DNA of 64,000 nt from Rhodospirillales bacterium (GTDB lineage: Bacteria; Pseudomonadota; Alphaproteobacteria; TMED109), in contig JAPPED010000026.1 of NCBI GenBank assembly GCA_028824295.1, positions 62,001 through 126,000 of the forward strand, given 5' to 3'. Position numbers and translations under genes: made by a program. The number at the start of each line of letters is the position of its first letter. Position 1 is the first letter of the stretch. The notes beneath the pieces were generated by a model. That model saw only the letters and a program-made list of their open reading frames with translations. It ran no database searches and was not told the DNA's origin. Of this stretch, positions 56,057 to 64,000 are shown piece after piece.

Positions 56057-56613
56057 GCGGGCTCACCATACTCGCCGGCCGCCACCGCGGTCGGCGTCTC
56101 GAAACGCCGCCAGGCTCGAGCGTACGGCCAACTCAAGCCCGGGTCCGCAAGTCCCTGTTCGATTTGCTCGAGCATTCTCCGCGCGTCGACCATCGGCTCG
56201 CCGGCGCCTCGATCCTCGACCTGTTCGCCGGCACCGGAGCGCTTGGAATCGAGGCGCTTTCGCGGGGGGCAGCCGTCGTCACCTTCGTGGAACGGGACCC
56301 GGACGCGGTCTCCGTACTCAGCCGAAACGTCATGGCGCTGGGCGAGGAGCGCCGGGCCCGGATCCTCCAGGCAGACGCACTGCGGTTGCCGGCGTCCACG
56401 TTCGCCGCGGAGTTCGTGTTCGTCGACGCTCCCTACGGGGAAGGGCTCGCGGAGCCTGCCCTCAACGCAGCGCGGACCGTCGGGTGGGTGATCGCGGACG
56501 GCATTGCTGCCGTCGAACTGGGCCGCCGCGAGACGTTTCCGATTCCTTCCGGCTGTCGGCTCATCGATGAGCGCGTCTACGGCACGACCAGGATTTGCCT
56601 GCTCCGGACCTGA
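56053..56613 (+). CDS. rsmD: 16S rRNA (guanine-966-N2)-methyltransferase
   Basis: A 186-residue AdoMet methyltransferase acting on 16S rRNA G966. It starts ILAGRHRGRRLETP and has RPTQARVRKSLFDLL and the AdoMet loop LDLFAGTGALGIEALSRGA. The catalytic D/N-PPY motif reads DAPY (125-128), with Ala instead of the first Pro. The start is TTG 56053, overlapping the upstream stop. Its 3' end overlaps convergent ispE by 53 bases. Confidence 0.92.
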   Translation: MSGLTILAGRHRGRRLETPPGSSVRPTQARVRKSLFDLLEHSPRVDHRLAGASILDLFAGTGALGIEALSRGAAVVTFVERDPDAVSVLSRNVMALGEERRARILQADALRLPASTFAAEFVFVDAPYGEGLAEPALNAARTVGWVIADGIAAVELGRRETFPIPSGCRLIDERVYGTTRICLLRT

Positions 56614-57550
56614 TCGAGCGCAACGCCCGCCCCCGAGGCAGGAACGAAGCGGCGCGCAGCCACCAGCCGGGACGGGCGCGGCGAAGCTGACGGGCAGCCG
56701 CTTCAGCCTGACACCGGCGAGCGAACAGTGCGAACACCGCCGTCCCGCTTCCCGTCATCCGCACACCATCGGCACCAGGAACGGAAGCCAACGTCATCTC
56801 GACGCTGCGGATCACCGGGGCAAGGCGAGCAGCCGAGGTCGCGAGATCGTTGGTCGTACGCGCGACGTGTTGCCGGACCGGCATCCGACGCCTGGAGGCC
56901 GGGCGGGACCCGGGGCCTTGCCAGCCGGCGTAGACACTTGACGTCGCCAGCTCGGTTCCTGGCCAGGCAATGAGCACGCCGCCGGTCGGTGCCGGCATCG
57001 ATGCAAGGTCGGCGCCGGTCCCGCCAGCCCAACAGGCCTGCGACTCCAGGCACGCGGGCCCATCGGCGCCCAGCGCGGACGCCGCGCCCAGCATGGCTGA
57101 ATCATGGCGGCTGATCCCCCAGAGGCGGCCCAAGGCCCGCAGGGCCGCGGCCCCATCGGCCGTGCCCCCTGCCAATCCCGCCCCGGGAGGGATGTGCTTC
57201 TCCAAATGAAGGGCTGCGCCGGCGCTGACCCCCGCGCGCGTGCGGAGTTCCGACGCCGCCTGCATCACGTAGTTGGCAGCGCCGAGGGAGTCCACGGTGC
57301 TGGCCATCGGGCCCGAGACGGAGAGCGACAGGCCGGGCGCCGGCGAAACCCGGACGATGTCAAAGATGTCCACAAATGCCAGTGCCGAATCGATTCGATG
57401 AAGCCCGGAAGGAGTCCGTCCGAGCACATGAAGATGCAGATTGATCTTGGCAGGGGCGGCCTCGATTTCGGAACCGAAACGTCCGGCGATCAGATCTCGT
57501 GCTCCTCGACGACCGGCGGCAGTTCGTCGAATCCGTGTTCCAGCTTCCAT
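56561..57550 (-). CDS. ispE: 4-diphosphocytidyl-2-C-methyl-D-erythritol kinase
   Basis: GHMP kinase of the MEP isoprenoid pathway. Key segments: EAAPAKINLHLHVLGRTPSG, ATP loop HIPPGAGLAGGTADGAA, and RMTGSGTAVFALF. The start is unclear. The ATG at 57550 gives 329 residues and overlaps the TPR gene by 61 bases; a CTG at 57493 gives 310 residues, overlaps the TPR stop as CTGA and has GAGGAG eight bases upstream. About 20 residues after GWWLRAASFLP look like read-through into rsmD, suggesting loss of an earlier stop. Confidence 0.9.
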   Translation of the reverse strand: MEAGTRIRRTAAGRRGARDLIAGRFGSEIEAAPAKINLHLHVLGRTPSGLHRIDSALAFVDIFDIVRVSPAPGLSLSVSGPMASTVDSLGAANYVMQAASELRTRAGVSAGAALHLEKHIPPGAGLAGGTADGAAALRALGRLWGISRHDSAMLGAASALGADGPACLESQACWAGGTGADLASMPAPTGGVLIAWPGTELATSSVYAGWQGPGSRPASRRRMPVRQHVARTTNDLATSAARLAPVIRSVEMTLASVPGADGVRMTGSGTAVFALFARRCQAEAAARQLRRARPGWWLRAASFLPRGRALRSIRSGAGKSWSCRRRAHR

Positions 57551-59265
57551 TCAATCTCGGCCGCGAGTTCCGGGTCGGGGTCCGCCCGGAGCGCATTGCG
57601 CCATTGCATGCGGGCTTCCAGTTTGCGCCCGGTACGCCACAGCGCGTCCCCGTAATGACTCGTGATCACCGGGTCTCCGGGTTGCGCCGCCATGGCCCGT
57701 TCCAGCGTTTCCACGGCCAGCTCGTAATCACCCAGCCGATAGTGCGCCCAGCCGAGGCTGTCGATGATGAACCCGTTGTCAGGACGGAGCCTGGCGGCCA
57801 GGGCCGCCATCGCCTTGGCCTCTTCGAGCCGCTGGCCCTGCTCAATCCAGGAGTACGCCAAGTAATTGAGGATGAACGGTTGATCAGGCGACAGTTCCAG
57901 CGCCCGCTGCAGGTCTTCCTCTGCCCGCTCCCAGAGGCCTGACCGCTCGAAGGCCGCACCGCGACCGTAAAGCAGGGGCCAGTGGTGGGGTTCCAGCCAT
58001 TCGAGGCGGTCGAGCGCCTCGGAATAGGCGGTGATCGCTTGATCGTACCGCTTTTCCGTGGCCATCAGCTGGCCCAGCGCGCTGAGGGCTCCCACTCTGC
58101 CAGGGAAGCGTTCACCGAGCAGCTGAAGTTCCGAGCGCGCTTCCTCGACCCGGCTCAGCCGGCCGAGCAGACTGCCAAGCGCCAGGCCTGCATCCCACGA
58201 TTCGGGAGCATCCGACGGGACACGCCGGTAGGACGCCAGCGCAGAGTCGTTCGCACCGAGCTGCTCCTGGACCTGCGCGACCAGGAGGCGAGCCGCCAGA
58301 AAGTCCGGCTCCAGGTACAGCGCGATCTGCACGTACGCCAGTGCACCACGATAGAACTGCTGCGAAAACAACATGCGGGCGCCGTCGAAGAACGTTTCGG
58401 CGACCCCGATGGCCACGTCGCGCTGATCCAGACCTTTCGCCTGGCTCTGATTCCCGTCGGAACGACCGGCGCCGGCTGCCGGCGGCACGGCAAGATTGAC
58501 CGGGCCGCCCAGGGACCGGAGTTCTGCCCCCTCCTGGAGCGCCAGCACCGTGCCGCTCGCTGGACGACGTCCCGCGAGGCTGGTCCGCGCCCGGATGGCG
58601 TCATCGGTCTGCCCGGTCGCCGAAAAGTGGGCAAGGGCAGCCAACGCCATGCGGTCGGGGATCGCCGCTTCCTGAATCGCCGCTCGATAACGCTGGCCCG
58701 CCGCCTCCTGCTCGCCCCAGTGATCAAGAATGCGGGCGGCGTGATAGTTGAAGAAAGAAATGAGTACGCCGCGCTCGGCAATGCGGTCGATCTGTTCGAA
58801 GGCCGCACTCGGCGGGCCCCGGGAACCCGAGATCCAGGCGCGCAGCACCGGGACCAAGTATCCGTCCAGACCGCCCACGGTAGCCATTGGGTCCAGCAGC
58901 GCCTCCGCAGACGCCATGTCGTTCCGGAGAACATCGCCCGCGAACCGGAGGAAAATCGCGAGTCCCCAGGGCCGTGTTCCGTTCTGAACCAGTTCCCGGG
59001 ACAGCTTCTCAGCCGTCGCGACCTCGCCGCTGGCGACGAAAGCCTTGATAGCATCAGCGATGACGGCAGCCTTTTGGTCGCTCCCGATCAGCGCGTGGAA
59101 GTAGGCTGAGGCCGTGGAATAGTCGCCTGATTTCGCGGCGTGTTGTGCCGCTAGATAGGCGCCGAACGGTGACGCCGCCTTAAGCTGGTCGCCCGCCGCA
59201 CTCGCAGTCCCACCAGTTCCCAGGACGGCCGCGGCAGTGATCGCAGCGACTACGCGGATGATCAC
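57490..59265 (-). CDS. TPR-repeat exported protein
   Basis: A 591-residue protein with an N-terminal signal peptide (VIIRVVAAITAAAVLGTGG, cleavage near ASA-AGD) and tandem tetratricopeptide repeats. The clearest are in the C-terminal third: AITAYSEALDRLEW, AEEDLQRALELSPDQP and AVETLERAMAAQPGDP. TPRs mediate protein contacts; it probably scaffolds in the periplasm or at the outer membrane. GTG 59265 follows GGAGG at 10-base spacing and is preferred to an upstream start at 59322. Upstream of ispE in many alphaproteobacteria (recalled). Confidence 0.85.
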   Translation of the reverse strand: MIIRVVAAITAAAVLGTGGTASAAGDQLKAASPFGAYLAAQHAAKSGDYSTASAYFHALIGSDQKAAVIADAIKAFVASGEVATAEKLSRELVQNGTRPWGLAIFLRFAGDVLRNDMASAEALLDPMATVGGLDGYLVPVLRAWISGSRGPPSAAFEQIDRIAERGVLISFFNYHAARILDHWGEQEAAGQRYRAAIQEAAIPDRMALAALAHFSATGQTDDAIRARTSLAGRRPASGTVLALQEGAELRSLGGPVNLAVPPAAGAGRSDGNQSQAKGLDQRDVAIGVAETFFDGARMLFSQQFYRGALAYVQIALYLEPDFLAARLLVAQVQEQLGANDSALASYRRVPSDAPESWDAGLALGSLLGRLSRVEEARSELQLLGERFPGRVGALSALGQLMATEKRYDQAITAYSEALDRLEWLEPHHWPLLYGRGAAFERSGLWERAEEDLQRALELSPDQPFILNYLAYSWIEQGQRLEEAKAMAALAARLRPDNGFIIDSLGWAHYRLGDYELAVETLERAMAAQPGDPVITSHYGDALWRTGRKLEARMQWRNALRADPDPELAAEIEWKLEHGFDELPPVVEEHEI

Positions 59266-59704
59266 GAAACTGCAGCCTCCTGCCCCCTCATCGAGCGAGG
59301 GCCTCTTCCCATACGCCACCATAAATATAGGCGGTACAAGTCAAATTGTAGTCAGCCGCCGTTCCGTCGCAGGGGGTCGCAGCGATGCGCGCGAAGTTCG
59401 GAGCGGCCTGGCGCATGCAAGTCCAAATCGGATGGCTACGGCTGTATCATCGCCAGATCGCATGGTCCCGGCCATCCGGCCAGGTGTCGGGATTTCGCGG
59501 CGCTCATGCCCTACATCATGGGTGCCAAGTTCTTTCTGCCCCGGGCCGTCCTGGACGCGACCGGTGCAACGTGCCGTCCGGCGCGAGCGTCGGCGGCCGA
59601 TCCCGTATGCTTGGTGCCATCACCAAACCTGCCCGCCGTCGTTCGTGGGAGTCCACGCAGGGATGGGCCAATGGCCCGCCGATACATGCCAGGAGGTCGA
59701 CGCC
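59266..59704. other. Divergent intergenic region, TPR protein/nfu
   Basis: About 440 bases with an AT-rich patch near 59310-59350 that may hold the TPR gene promoter. Open frames cross it but have no family resemblance. No RNA gene seen. Confidence 0.4.
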
Positions 59705-60262
59705 ATGTTCATCCAGACAGAAGGCACGCCGAATCCGGAAACCCTCAAGTTCCTGCCCGATCAGGCCGTGCTGGACCGCGGCACGGCTTCCTTCAACCGT
59801 CCGGACGAAGCCGAACGGTCGCCGCTGGCCGCCCGGCTCTTCTCCGTCGAGGGGGTAGCGGGCGTCTTCCTCGGACGTGACTTCATTACCGTCACGCGTG
59901 CCCCCGAAGTTGAATGGCAGCCGCTGAAGCCGTTATTGCTCGCGGCGATCATGCAGCACTACGCGTCCGGCGAGCCGACCGTGGCCGCTCCCGCCGAACC
60001 GACGGCGGAAGCCGCGGTGAGACCGGAAGACGCGGAAGTGGTGGCGGAAATCCGCGACCTCATCGACACACGGGTGCGGCCCGCGGTTGCCGGCCATGGC
60101 GGCGACATCGTGTTCCACGGCTATCGCGACGGTGTTGTGATGCTGGAACTGCACGGTGCCTGCTCCGGCTGCCCGAGCTCCATGACGACCCTGAAGATGG
60201 GCGTAGAGAACATGCTGCGGCACTACATTCCGGCGGTGCAGGAAGTCCGCGAGGTCGCCTGA
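59705..60262 (+). CDS. nfuA: NifU-like iron-sulfur scaffold/carrier (NfuA type)
   Basis: A 185-residue protein with an N-terminal Nfu domain (MFIQTEGTPNPETLKFLP, FSVEGVAGVFLGRDFITVT) and a C-terminal NifU domain whose CSGCPSS supplies the cluster cysteines. It carries 4Fe-4S clusters to apoproteins; likely clients nearby are MiaB and LutAB. ATG 59705 follows AGGAGG. tsaB begins 9 bases after the stop. Confidence 0.95.
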   Translation: MFIQTEGTPNPETLKFLPDQAVLDRGTASFNRPDEAERSPLAARLFSVEGVAGVFLGRDFITVTRAPEVEWQPLKPLLLAAIMQHYASGEPTVAAPAEPTAEAAVRPEDAEVVAEIRDLIDTRVRPAVAGHGGDIVFHGYRDGVVMLELHGACSGCPSSMTTLKMGVENMLRHYIPAVQEVREVA

Positions 60263-60271
60263 ACCGGGCAC

Positions 60272-60964
60272 GTGCGATTCCTGTTCTTTGACACGGCGCT
60301 GGACCACCTGACCGCGGGGCTGGCTCAAGGGGAACGGGTCATTGCCAAGCACTGCGAGCCTTGCCCGCGCGGACACGCCGACCGGCTAGTTCCGTTGCTG
60401 CGCGACCTGATGGCTGCGTCAGGGGTTGGTTTCGGGGACCTGGAAGGAATCGGCTGTACCCGCGGACCCGGCACCTTTACCGGCATCCGGTCCGGGATCG
60501 CCGCGGCACGGGCGATGGGGCTGGCAGCGGACCTGCCCGCGGTGGGGGTTCCAACGTTGGATGCGCTCGCCCGCACGGTCATCACTGGGCGATCCGCCGA
60601 AGCCCCCGTTACCGCGGCGATCGATGCGCGCCGGGGCGAACTCTACCTCCGTCATTTCCGGCCGGACGGCACACCGGTCGGACCGCCGTTGCGTTCGGCC
60701 GCGGAAACCGCCGGGTCGCTGTGCCCTGAGGGGATGCGGCTCCTGGTCGGAAGTGGCGCGACCATACTGCGGGACATCCTGGGACGCGGGATACCGCGGT
60801 CCGACATCTCCACCCCGAGTCCAGAGGCCCTGGCCGTGACCCTCAGCCAAGCCCTTCGGGGGCGCCGGGGGCATGGCTACACGAGTGGGCCAAAGCCGCT
60901 GTATCTCCGGCCCGCAGACGCCACCCCGCCCGCCGATTGGCGTCAGCCGCCGGCGGTCGCCTGA
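60272..60964 (+). CDS. tsaB: tRNA threonylcarbamoyladenosine biosynthesis protein TsaB
   Basis: A 230-residue ASKHA-fold partner of TsaD needed for t6A37 on tRNAs. Seen: FLFFDTALDHLTAGL, CTRGPGTFTGIRSGIAAARAMG (the family signature) and the interface segment IDARRGELYLRHF. The start is GTG 60272. The rimI gene that often follows tsaB is absent here. Its end overlaps the convergent TusA-like gene by 22 bases. Confidence 0.93.
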   Translation: MRFLFFDTALDHLTAGLAQGERVIAKHCEPCPRGHADRLVPLLRDLMAASGVGFGDLEGIGCTRGPGTFTGIRSGIAAARAMGLAADLPAVGVPTLDALARTVITGRSAEAPVTAAIDARRGELYLRHFRPDGTPVGPPLRSAAETAGSLCPEGMRLLVGSGATILRDILGRGIPRSDISTPSPEALAVTLSQALRGRRGHGYTSGPKPLYLRPADATPPADWRQPPAVA

Positions 60965-61230
60965 GACTGGTGGCGGATGGTGATCCGCCAAATCCCGGAC
61001 CCAGGGGGATACGGCTCGGGCGGGTCCACTCGGTATCCGAGCTCCGCTGCAGAACGTGGCACGTTCTCAAGCGGCTCTCCGTCGGTCAGCAGGACTACAA
61101 GAACACCGTCGACGGGCAATCGGTCCAGCGCGATCCGCGTGCGGACGAACGTCATCGGACAGACGTCGTCAGTGATATCTAGCGTTACAACCGAAACTGT
61201 CGGCGGAATCTCGGCGGAGGAAACAGGCAC
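60943..61230 (-). CDS. TusA/SirA-family sulfur-carrier-like protein
   Basis: A short protein (95 residues from GTG 61230; 111 if ATG 61278 is used) with the TusA fold: LDITDDVCPMTFVRTRIALDRL and LLTDGEPLENVPRSAAELGY. The sulfur-accepting Cys is present, but the CPxP motif is CPMT, a form that I recall in an alphaproteobacterial subgroup. It probably relays sulfur for tRNA or cofactor thiolation. It diverges from fur; convergent overlap with tsaB. Confidence 0.82.
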   Translation of the reverse strand: MPVSSAEIPPTVSVVTLDITDDVCPMTFVRTRIALDRLPVDGVLVVLLTDGEPLENVPRSAAELGYRVDPPEPYPPGSGIWRITIRHQSQATAGG

Positions 61231-61320
61231 AATATCCCAGTATATCGCCCAGGTTTTCTGCTCACGGGCACATCCCATCTATACTGTGGGTCCCGGACAC
61301 AAACGGAACTGCTAGGAACG

Positions 61321-61752
61321 TTGTCCTCCACCGCTTCAGACTTGGAAAAACTCTGCACTGACAGAGGCCTCAAGATGACCTCGCAACGCCGGGTCATCGT
61401 GCAAGTTCTCGCTGAATCGGACGACCACCCGGCAGCCGAAGACGTCTACCGAAGAGCGTCGCGGATCGAAGGGCGCATCAGCCTAGCGACGGTGTACCGA
61501 ACCATGCGGCTGCTTGAGGAAGCGGGAATCCTGGAGAAGCATGACTTCGGCGATGGTCGAGCGCGCTACGAAGAGATCCAACGCGCCCATCATGACCATC
61601 TGATCGATGTCGACACCGGCGAAGTCATAGAGTTCGTGAACGAAGAGATTGAGGACCTGCAGGAAGCCGTCGCCCGCAAGCTGGGGTACCGCCTGACCGG
61701 CCATCGGCATGAGTTGTACGGAACCCGGATCAACAAGCCGGAGCAGGATTGA
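61321..61752 (+). CDS. fur: Ferric uptake regulator family protein (Fur/Mur)
   Basis: A 143-residue metal-dependent repressor. The winged helix comprises KMTSQRRVIVQVL, HPAAEDVYRRAS and ISLATVYRTMRLLEEAGIL; the metal site includes the AHHDHLIDVDTGEVIEF His cluster. It lacks the C-terminal CxxC zinc pair, as in many alphaproteobacterial Fur/Mur proteins, so it may sense Mn or Fe. The start is TTG 61321 with AGGAA close upstream; the next Met (61375) would truncate the first helix. olsB starts 3 bases after its stop. Confidence 0.92.
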   Translation: MSSTASDLEKLCTDRGLKMTSQRRVIVQVLAESDDHPAAEDVYRRASRIEGRISLATVYRTMRLLEEAGILEKHDFGDGRARYEEIQRAHHDHLIDVDTGEVIEFVNEEIEDLQEAVARKLGYRLTGHRHELYGTRINKPEQD

Positions 61753-61755
61753 GGG

Positions 61756-62568
61756 ATGCCGCCGTGCGCTCCCCGCCACAGCGCAGTGCCAGTCGCGCGG
61801 GCCGGAAATCTTGAGGTACGCCTAGCCACAAAGGCCGATGAGGTGGACGCCGCGCAAGCGCTGCGGTACCGGATCTTCTACGAGGAAATGTCGGCCAAGC
61901 CTTCGCCAGAGATGCGGAAACGCCAGCGCGATTTTGACCATTATGACCCGCTATGGGAGCACCTGCTGGTGCTCGATCATGGCTCGGGCGGGTCCGTCAT
62001 CGGCACATACCGGCTGCACCGCTGCGGCGCGGAAACACCCTCGAGCGAGCTCTACACCAATACAGAGTACGACCTCGCGCCGATTCTCGAACAGACCGGG
62101 GTTCTCGTCGAGCTCGGCCGCATGTGCATCCACCCAAGCTACCGAAACGGGGCCACGGCCCAACTGCTGTGGCGCGGCATCGCCCACTACGTCTTCCACC
62201 ACGACGTGCAGCTGATGTTCGGATGCGCCAGCCTCAGCGGGACCGATCCGGACGAACTCGCGCTTCCACTCAGCTACCTGCACCACGCCCATCTGGCGCC
62301 CCCGGACCTGCGTCCCCGGGCACTCGAGAACCTCAGGGTTCCGATGGACCGCCTGGCACCGGACGCATTCACGTCGCGCGACGGCCTGAAGGCGCTGCCG
62401 GGACTCGTCAAGGGCTACATCCGGCTTGGCGGGTTCGTCGGAGATGGCGCCGTCATCGACTGGCAGTTCGGCACGGTCGACGTCTGCATGGTTGTGAAGA
62501 CCGAACTGGTCAGCAAACGGTACCGCCAGCACTACGAGCGGGAAGCCGGAGTGAGCGAGTACAACTAG
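61756..62568 (+). CDS. olsB: Ornithine-acyl-ACP N-acyltransferase OlsB-like (hemolysin-like GNAT)
   Basis: A 270-residue acyltransferase of the OlsB/hemolysin group that forms lyso-ornithine lipid from ornithine and 3-hydroxyacyl-ACP. Family marks: AQALRYRIFYEEM, RDFDHYDPLWEHLLVLD, VGTYRLHR-like IGTYRLHR, LVELGRMCIHPSYRNG, and the late KGYIRLGGFVGDGAVID. It is followed after 3 bases by olsA and preceded by fur, one compact plus-strand unit. Confidence 0.9.
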   Translation: MPPCAPRHSAVPVARAGNLEVRLATKADEVDAAQALRYRIFYEEMSAKPSPEMRKRQRDFDHYDPLWEHLLVLDHGSGGSVIGTYRLHRCGAETPSSELYTNTEYDLAPILEQTGVLVELGRMCIHPSYRNGATAQLLWRGIAHYVFHHDVQLMFGCASLSGTDPDELALPLSYLHHAHLAPPDLRPRALENLRVPMDRLAPDAFTSRDGLKALPGLVKGYIRLGGFVGDGAVIDWQFGTVDVCMVVKTELVSKRYRQHYEREAGVSEYN

Positions 62569-62571
62569 GCG

Positions 62572-63393
62572 ATGGCAGAAGACCTCGCGCCCTCGCATGC
62601 GCGCGCGATGTTTCGGAGTGTTGCTTTCTTGATCTGGTTCCTGCTGCTCCTTCCCGTGCACCTGGTGGCGCTTGCCGGCGGTTCTCGCCTGTCGCGCCGG
62701 ATACCGGTCTTCTTCCATCGGGGACTCCTGCACCTGTTCGGGGTCCGGGTCCGTCGCATCGGCCGCCCCAGCAACAAACCCCCTACCCTGTTTGCCAGCA
62801 ACCACACCTCTTGGCTGGACATTGTCGTGCTCTCGTCCTTGGCACCGGTGTCGTTTGTGGCGAAGGCGGAAATCGCCGGGTGGTTCTTCTTCGGGTGGCT
62901 CGCGAAACTTCAGCGAAGCATCTTTATCGACCGTCGACGCAGCCAGGCGGTCGCCCACGGTGCCGAACTAACCCGTCGACTGGCGGACAGCGACAACATT
63001 GTCCTCTTTCCTGAAGGCACCAGCGGTGACGGCAATCGCGTTCTTCGCTTTCGGTCCGCGCTGTTCAATTTCGCGGAACGAGAGGTTCTACGCAGCCTGA
63101 CGGTGCAGCCGGTCTCAATCTGCTACAGCGGGCTCAACGGCCTGCCTCTCGACCGCAGAAATCGCCCGCTCATCACTTGGTACGGTGGCATGGACCTGCT
63201 CCCACACGTTTGGAAGCTGCTGGGACTCGGGCACATGGAGGTCACCGTGAGCTTTCACCCGCCGCTGCCCAAGATTTCGGATCGGAAGCAGCTTGCTCGA
63301 CTTGCGGAACGGAGCGTCGCCGATGGGCTAGCGCGGGCGCTGGCCGGGCGCGCCCGGGGTGCCGCAACCAAGGGTCAGCCGTCCACCGCATGA
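62572..63393 (+). CDS. olsA: 1-acyl-glycerol-3-phosphate / lyso-ornithine lipid acyltransferase (OlsA/PlsC type)
   Basis: A 273-residue membrane-associated acyltransferase with an N-terminal helix ([19 protein letters not shown]). The catalytic NHTSWLD (HX4D) and FPEGTSGDG motifs and SIFIDRRR are intact. Placed directly after olsB, it probably adds the second acyl chain to ornithine lipid; PlsC activity on lysophosphatidate is the alternative. Its stop overlaps miaB as ATGA. Confidence 0.9.
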   Translation: MAEDLAPSHARAMFRSVAFLIWFLLLLPVHLVALAGGSRLSRRIPVFFHRGLLHLFGVRVRRIGRPSNKPPTLFASNHTSWLDIVVLSSLAPVSFVAKAEIAGWFFFGWLAKLQRSIFIDRRRSQAVAHGAELTRRLADSDNIVLFPEGTSGDGNRVLRFRSALFNFAEREVLRSLTVQPVSICYSGLNGLPLDRRNRPLITWYGGMDLLPHVWKLLGLGHMEVTVSFHPPLPKISDRKQLARLAERSVADGLARALAGRARGAATKGQPSTA

Positions 63394-64000
63394 CTGAACC
63401 GTCAACCGCACGCCAAGTGTACATTCGTACGTACGGCTGCCAGATGAACGTCTACGACTCGGAGCGGATGGCAGAGATGCTGGCCCCGCTCGGATACACC
63501 CGCACCGACGCCCCCGAGGCTGCCGACCTGATCGTCCTGAATACCTGCCATATACGCGAGAAGGCTGCGGAGAAGGTTTACTCCGACCTGGGCCGGCTTG
63601 TGCCGCTCCGGGCTACCGCCCGCCGCGCGGGTCGCCGCGTGCGCTTCGTCGTCGCCGGCTGCGTGGCCCAGGCGGAAGGGGCGGAAATCCGCCGTCGGCG
63701 CCCCGAGGTCGACATCGTGGTCGGCCCACAGACTTACCACCGGCTGCCGGAGCTCTTGGCCCAAGCCGACCGCGCGGGCAAGGCGCCGGTCATCTGTACG
63801 GACTTCCCGGCAGTGCGCAAGTTTGACGAATTGCCCTCCCGCAGCGGTTCGGGGCCGGCAGCGTTCCTCTCTGTCCAAGAGGGGTGTGACCGGTTTTGCA
63901 CGTTTTGCGTGGTGCCGTACACGCGCGGAGCGGAATACTCGCGGCCAGTCGAAGACGTGGTCCGAGAGGCGGAGTCGCTCGTGGACCAAGGCGCCAGCGA
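63390..64000 (+). CDS. miaB: tRNA-2-methylthio-N6-dimethylallyladenosine synthase MiaB, 5' part
   Basis: Radical-SAM methylthiotransferase acting on i6A37 of tRNA. About 203 codons are in the window, open to the right edge. The N-terminal UPF0004 domain has the auxiliary-cluster cysteines in [23 protein letters not shown] and [11 protein letters not shown]. The radical-SAM CxxxCxxC is in [20 protein letters not shown] 63390 overlaps the olsA stop. The remaining radical-SAM and TRAM parts lie beyond the window. Confidence 0.96.
   Translation, partial: MTEPSTARQVYIRTYGCQMNVYDSERMAEMLAPLGYTRTDAPEAADLIVLNTCHIREKAAEKVYSDLGRLVPLRATARRAGRRVRFVVAGCVAQAEGAEIRRRRPEVDIVVGPQTYHRLPELLAQADRAGKAPVICTDFPAVRKFDELPSRSGSGPAAFLSVQEGCDRFCTFCVVPYTRGAEYSRPVEDVVREAESLVDQGAS

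Noticed and set aside
60943-61278. rimI or another acetyltransferase expected after tsaB
   Set aside because: The minus-strand gene here is a TusA-fold protein. No GNAT motif is present between tsaB and fur.
1-64000. tRNA or rRNA genes, CRISPR arrays, insertion sequences, phage modules
   Set aside because: The gene-free stretches over about 250 bases were read for T-loop-like sequence, regular repeats and transposase-like frames, and none was convincing. This is a reading by eye and could miss a small RNA gene.

Overview
The window is 64 kb of uniformly GC-rich, densely packed chromosome. It most likely comes from an alphaproteobacterium, probably Rhodospirillales-like (inference). The evidence is the family content and its order. 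These include an hda-type DnaA regulator next to an AI-2E-type permease and purM/purN, ppk-ppx-rnd, an AspRS of the tRNA-non-discriminating type, a complete general amino-acid ABC transporter (aapJQMP), aminotransferase-ftsK-lolA, leuS-lptE-holA facing parB-parA, and nfu-tsaB/tusA-fur-olsB-olsA-miaB. I saw no rRNA, tRNA, CRISPR array, transposase or phage gene.

Layout. 0-14.6 kb: malic enzyme (minus) diverges from pepA and a single-frame HolC-Ndk fusion. Then come purN/purM (minus), and a plus-strand run of a DUF2066 protein, perM-like permease, hda, SDR, ppk and ppx. 14.6-20.6 kb: rnd (minus), then an accessory patch holding an AraD1-family remnant, a saccharopine-dehydrogenase-like protein, a YihU-like beta-hydroxyacid dehydrogenase, a two-helix membrane protein and an enolase-superfamily acid-sugar dehydratase. 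20.6-26.5 kb: aspS, a BI-1 protein, prpE-like acyl-CoA synthetase, a Nudix hydrolase and a secreted DUF3574 protein. 26.6-31 kb: an AT-rich promoter pocket and aapJQMP. 31-41.2 kb (minus): lolA, ftsK, aminotransferase, then two amtB copies of identical length separated by an alpha/beta hydrolase and an orphan DNA methyltransferase. 41.5-47 kb: yggS, a ThiE-like protein, leuS, lptE, holA. 47-52 kb (minus): lutA-lutB-lutC-smr-parA-parB, joined by 4-bp start/stop overlaps except for a 2-bp gap between lutA and lutB. 52-54.2 kb: an unrecognised ORF, a broken FtsX-like permease, a uracil-DNA glycosylase and a small protein. 54.6-64 kb: a class I amidotransferase, rluB-like, rsmD, ispE, a TPR protein, nfu, tsaB, tusA-like, fur, olsB, olsA and the 5' part of miaB.

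How the genes work together. Replication and segregation functions recur: chi and delta of DNA polymerase III, hda, parAB, ftsK. Nucleotide supply (ndk, purM, purN) and polyphosphate turnover (ppk, ppx) lie beside them. The metabolic genes point to growth on organic acids and amino acids: malate, propionate, L-lactate, amino-acid uptake, ammonium uptake and possibly acid sugars. olsBA indicates phosphate-free ornithine lipids.

Most unusual items: (1) the HolC-Ndk fusion; (2) a lactate-oxidation operon translationally linked to parAB in place of the usual rsmG/mnmG neighbours; (3) the acid-sugar/sulfonate-like gene patch between rnd and aspS; (4) the amtB pair flanking a methyltransferase; (5) an SDR without the catalytic Tyr and Lys. 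All functional calls come from reading motifs by eye; no database search was run.
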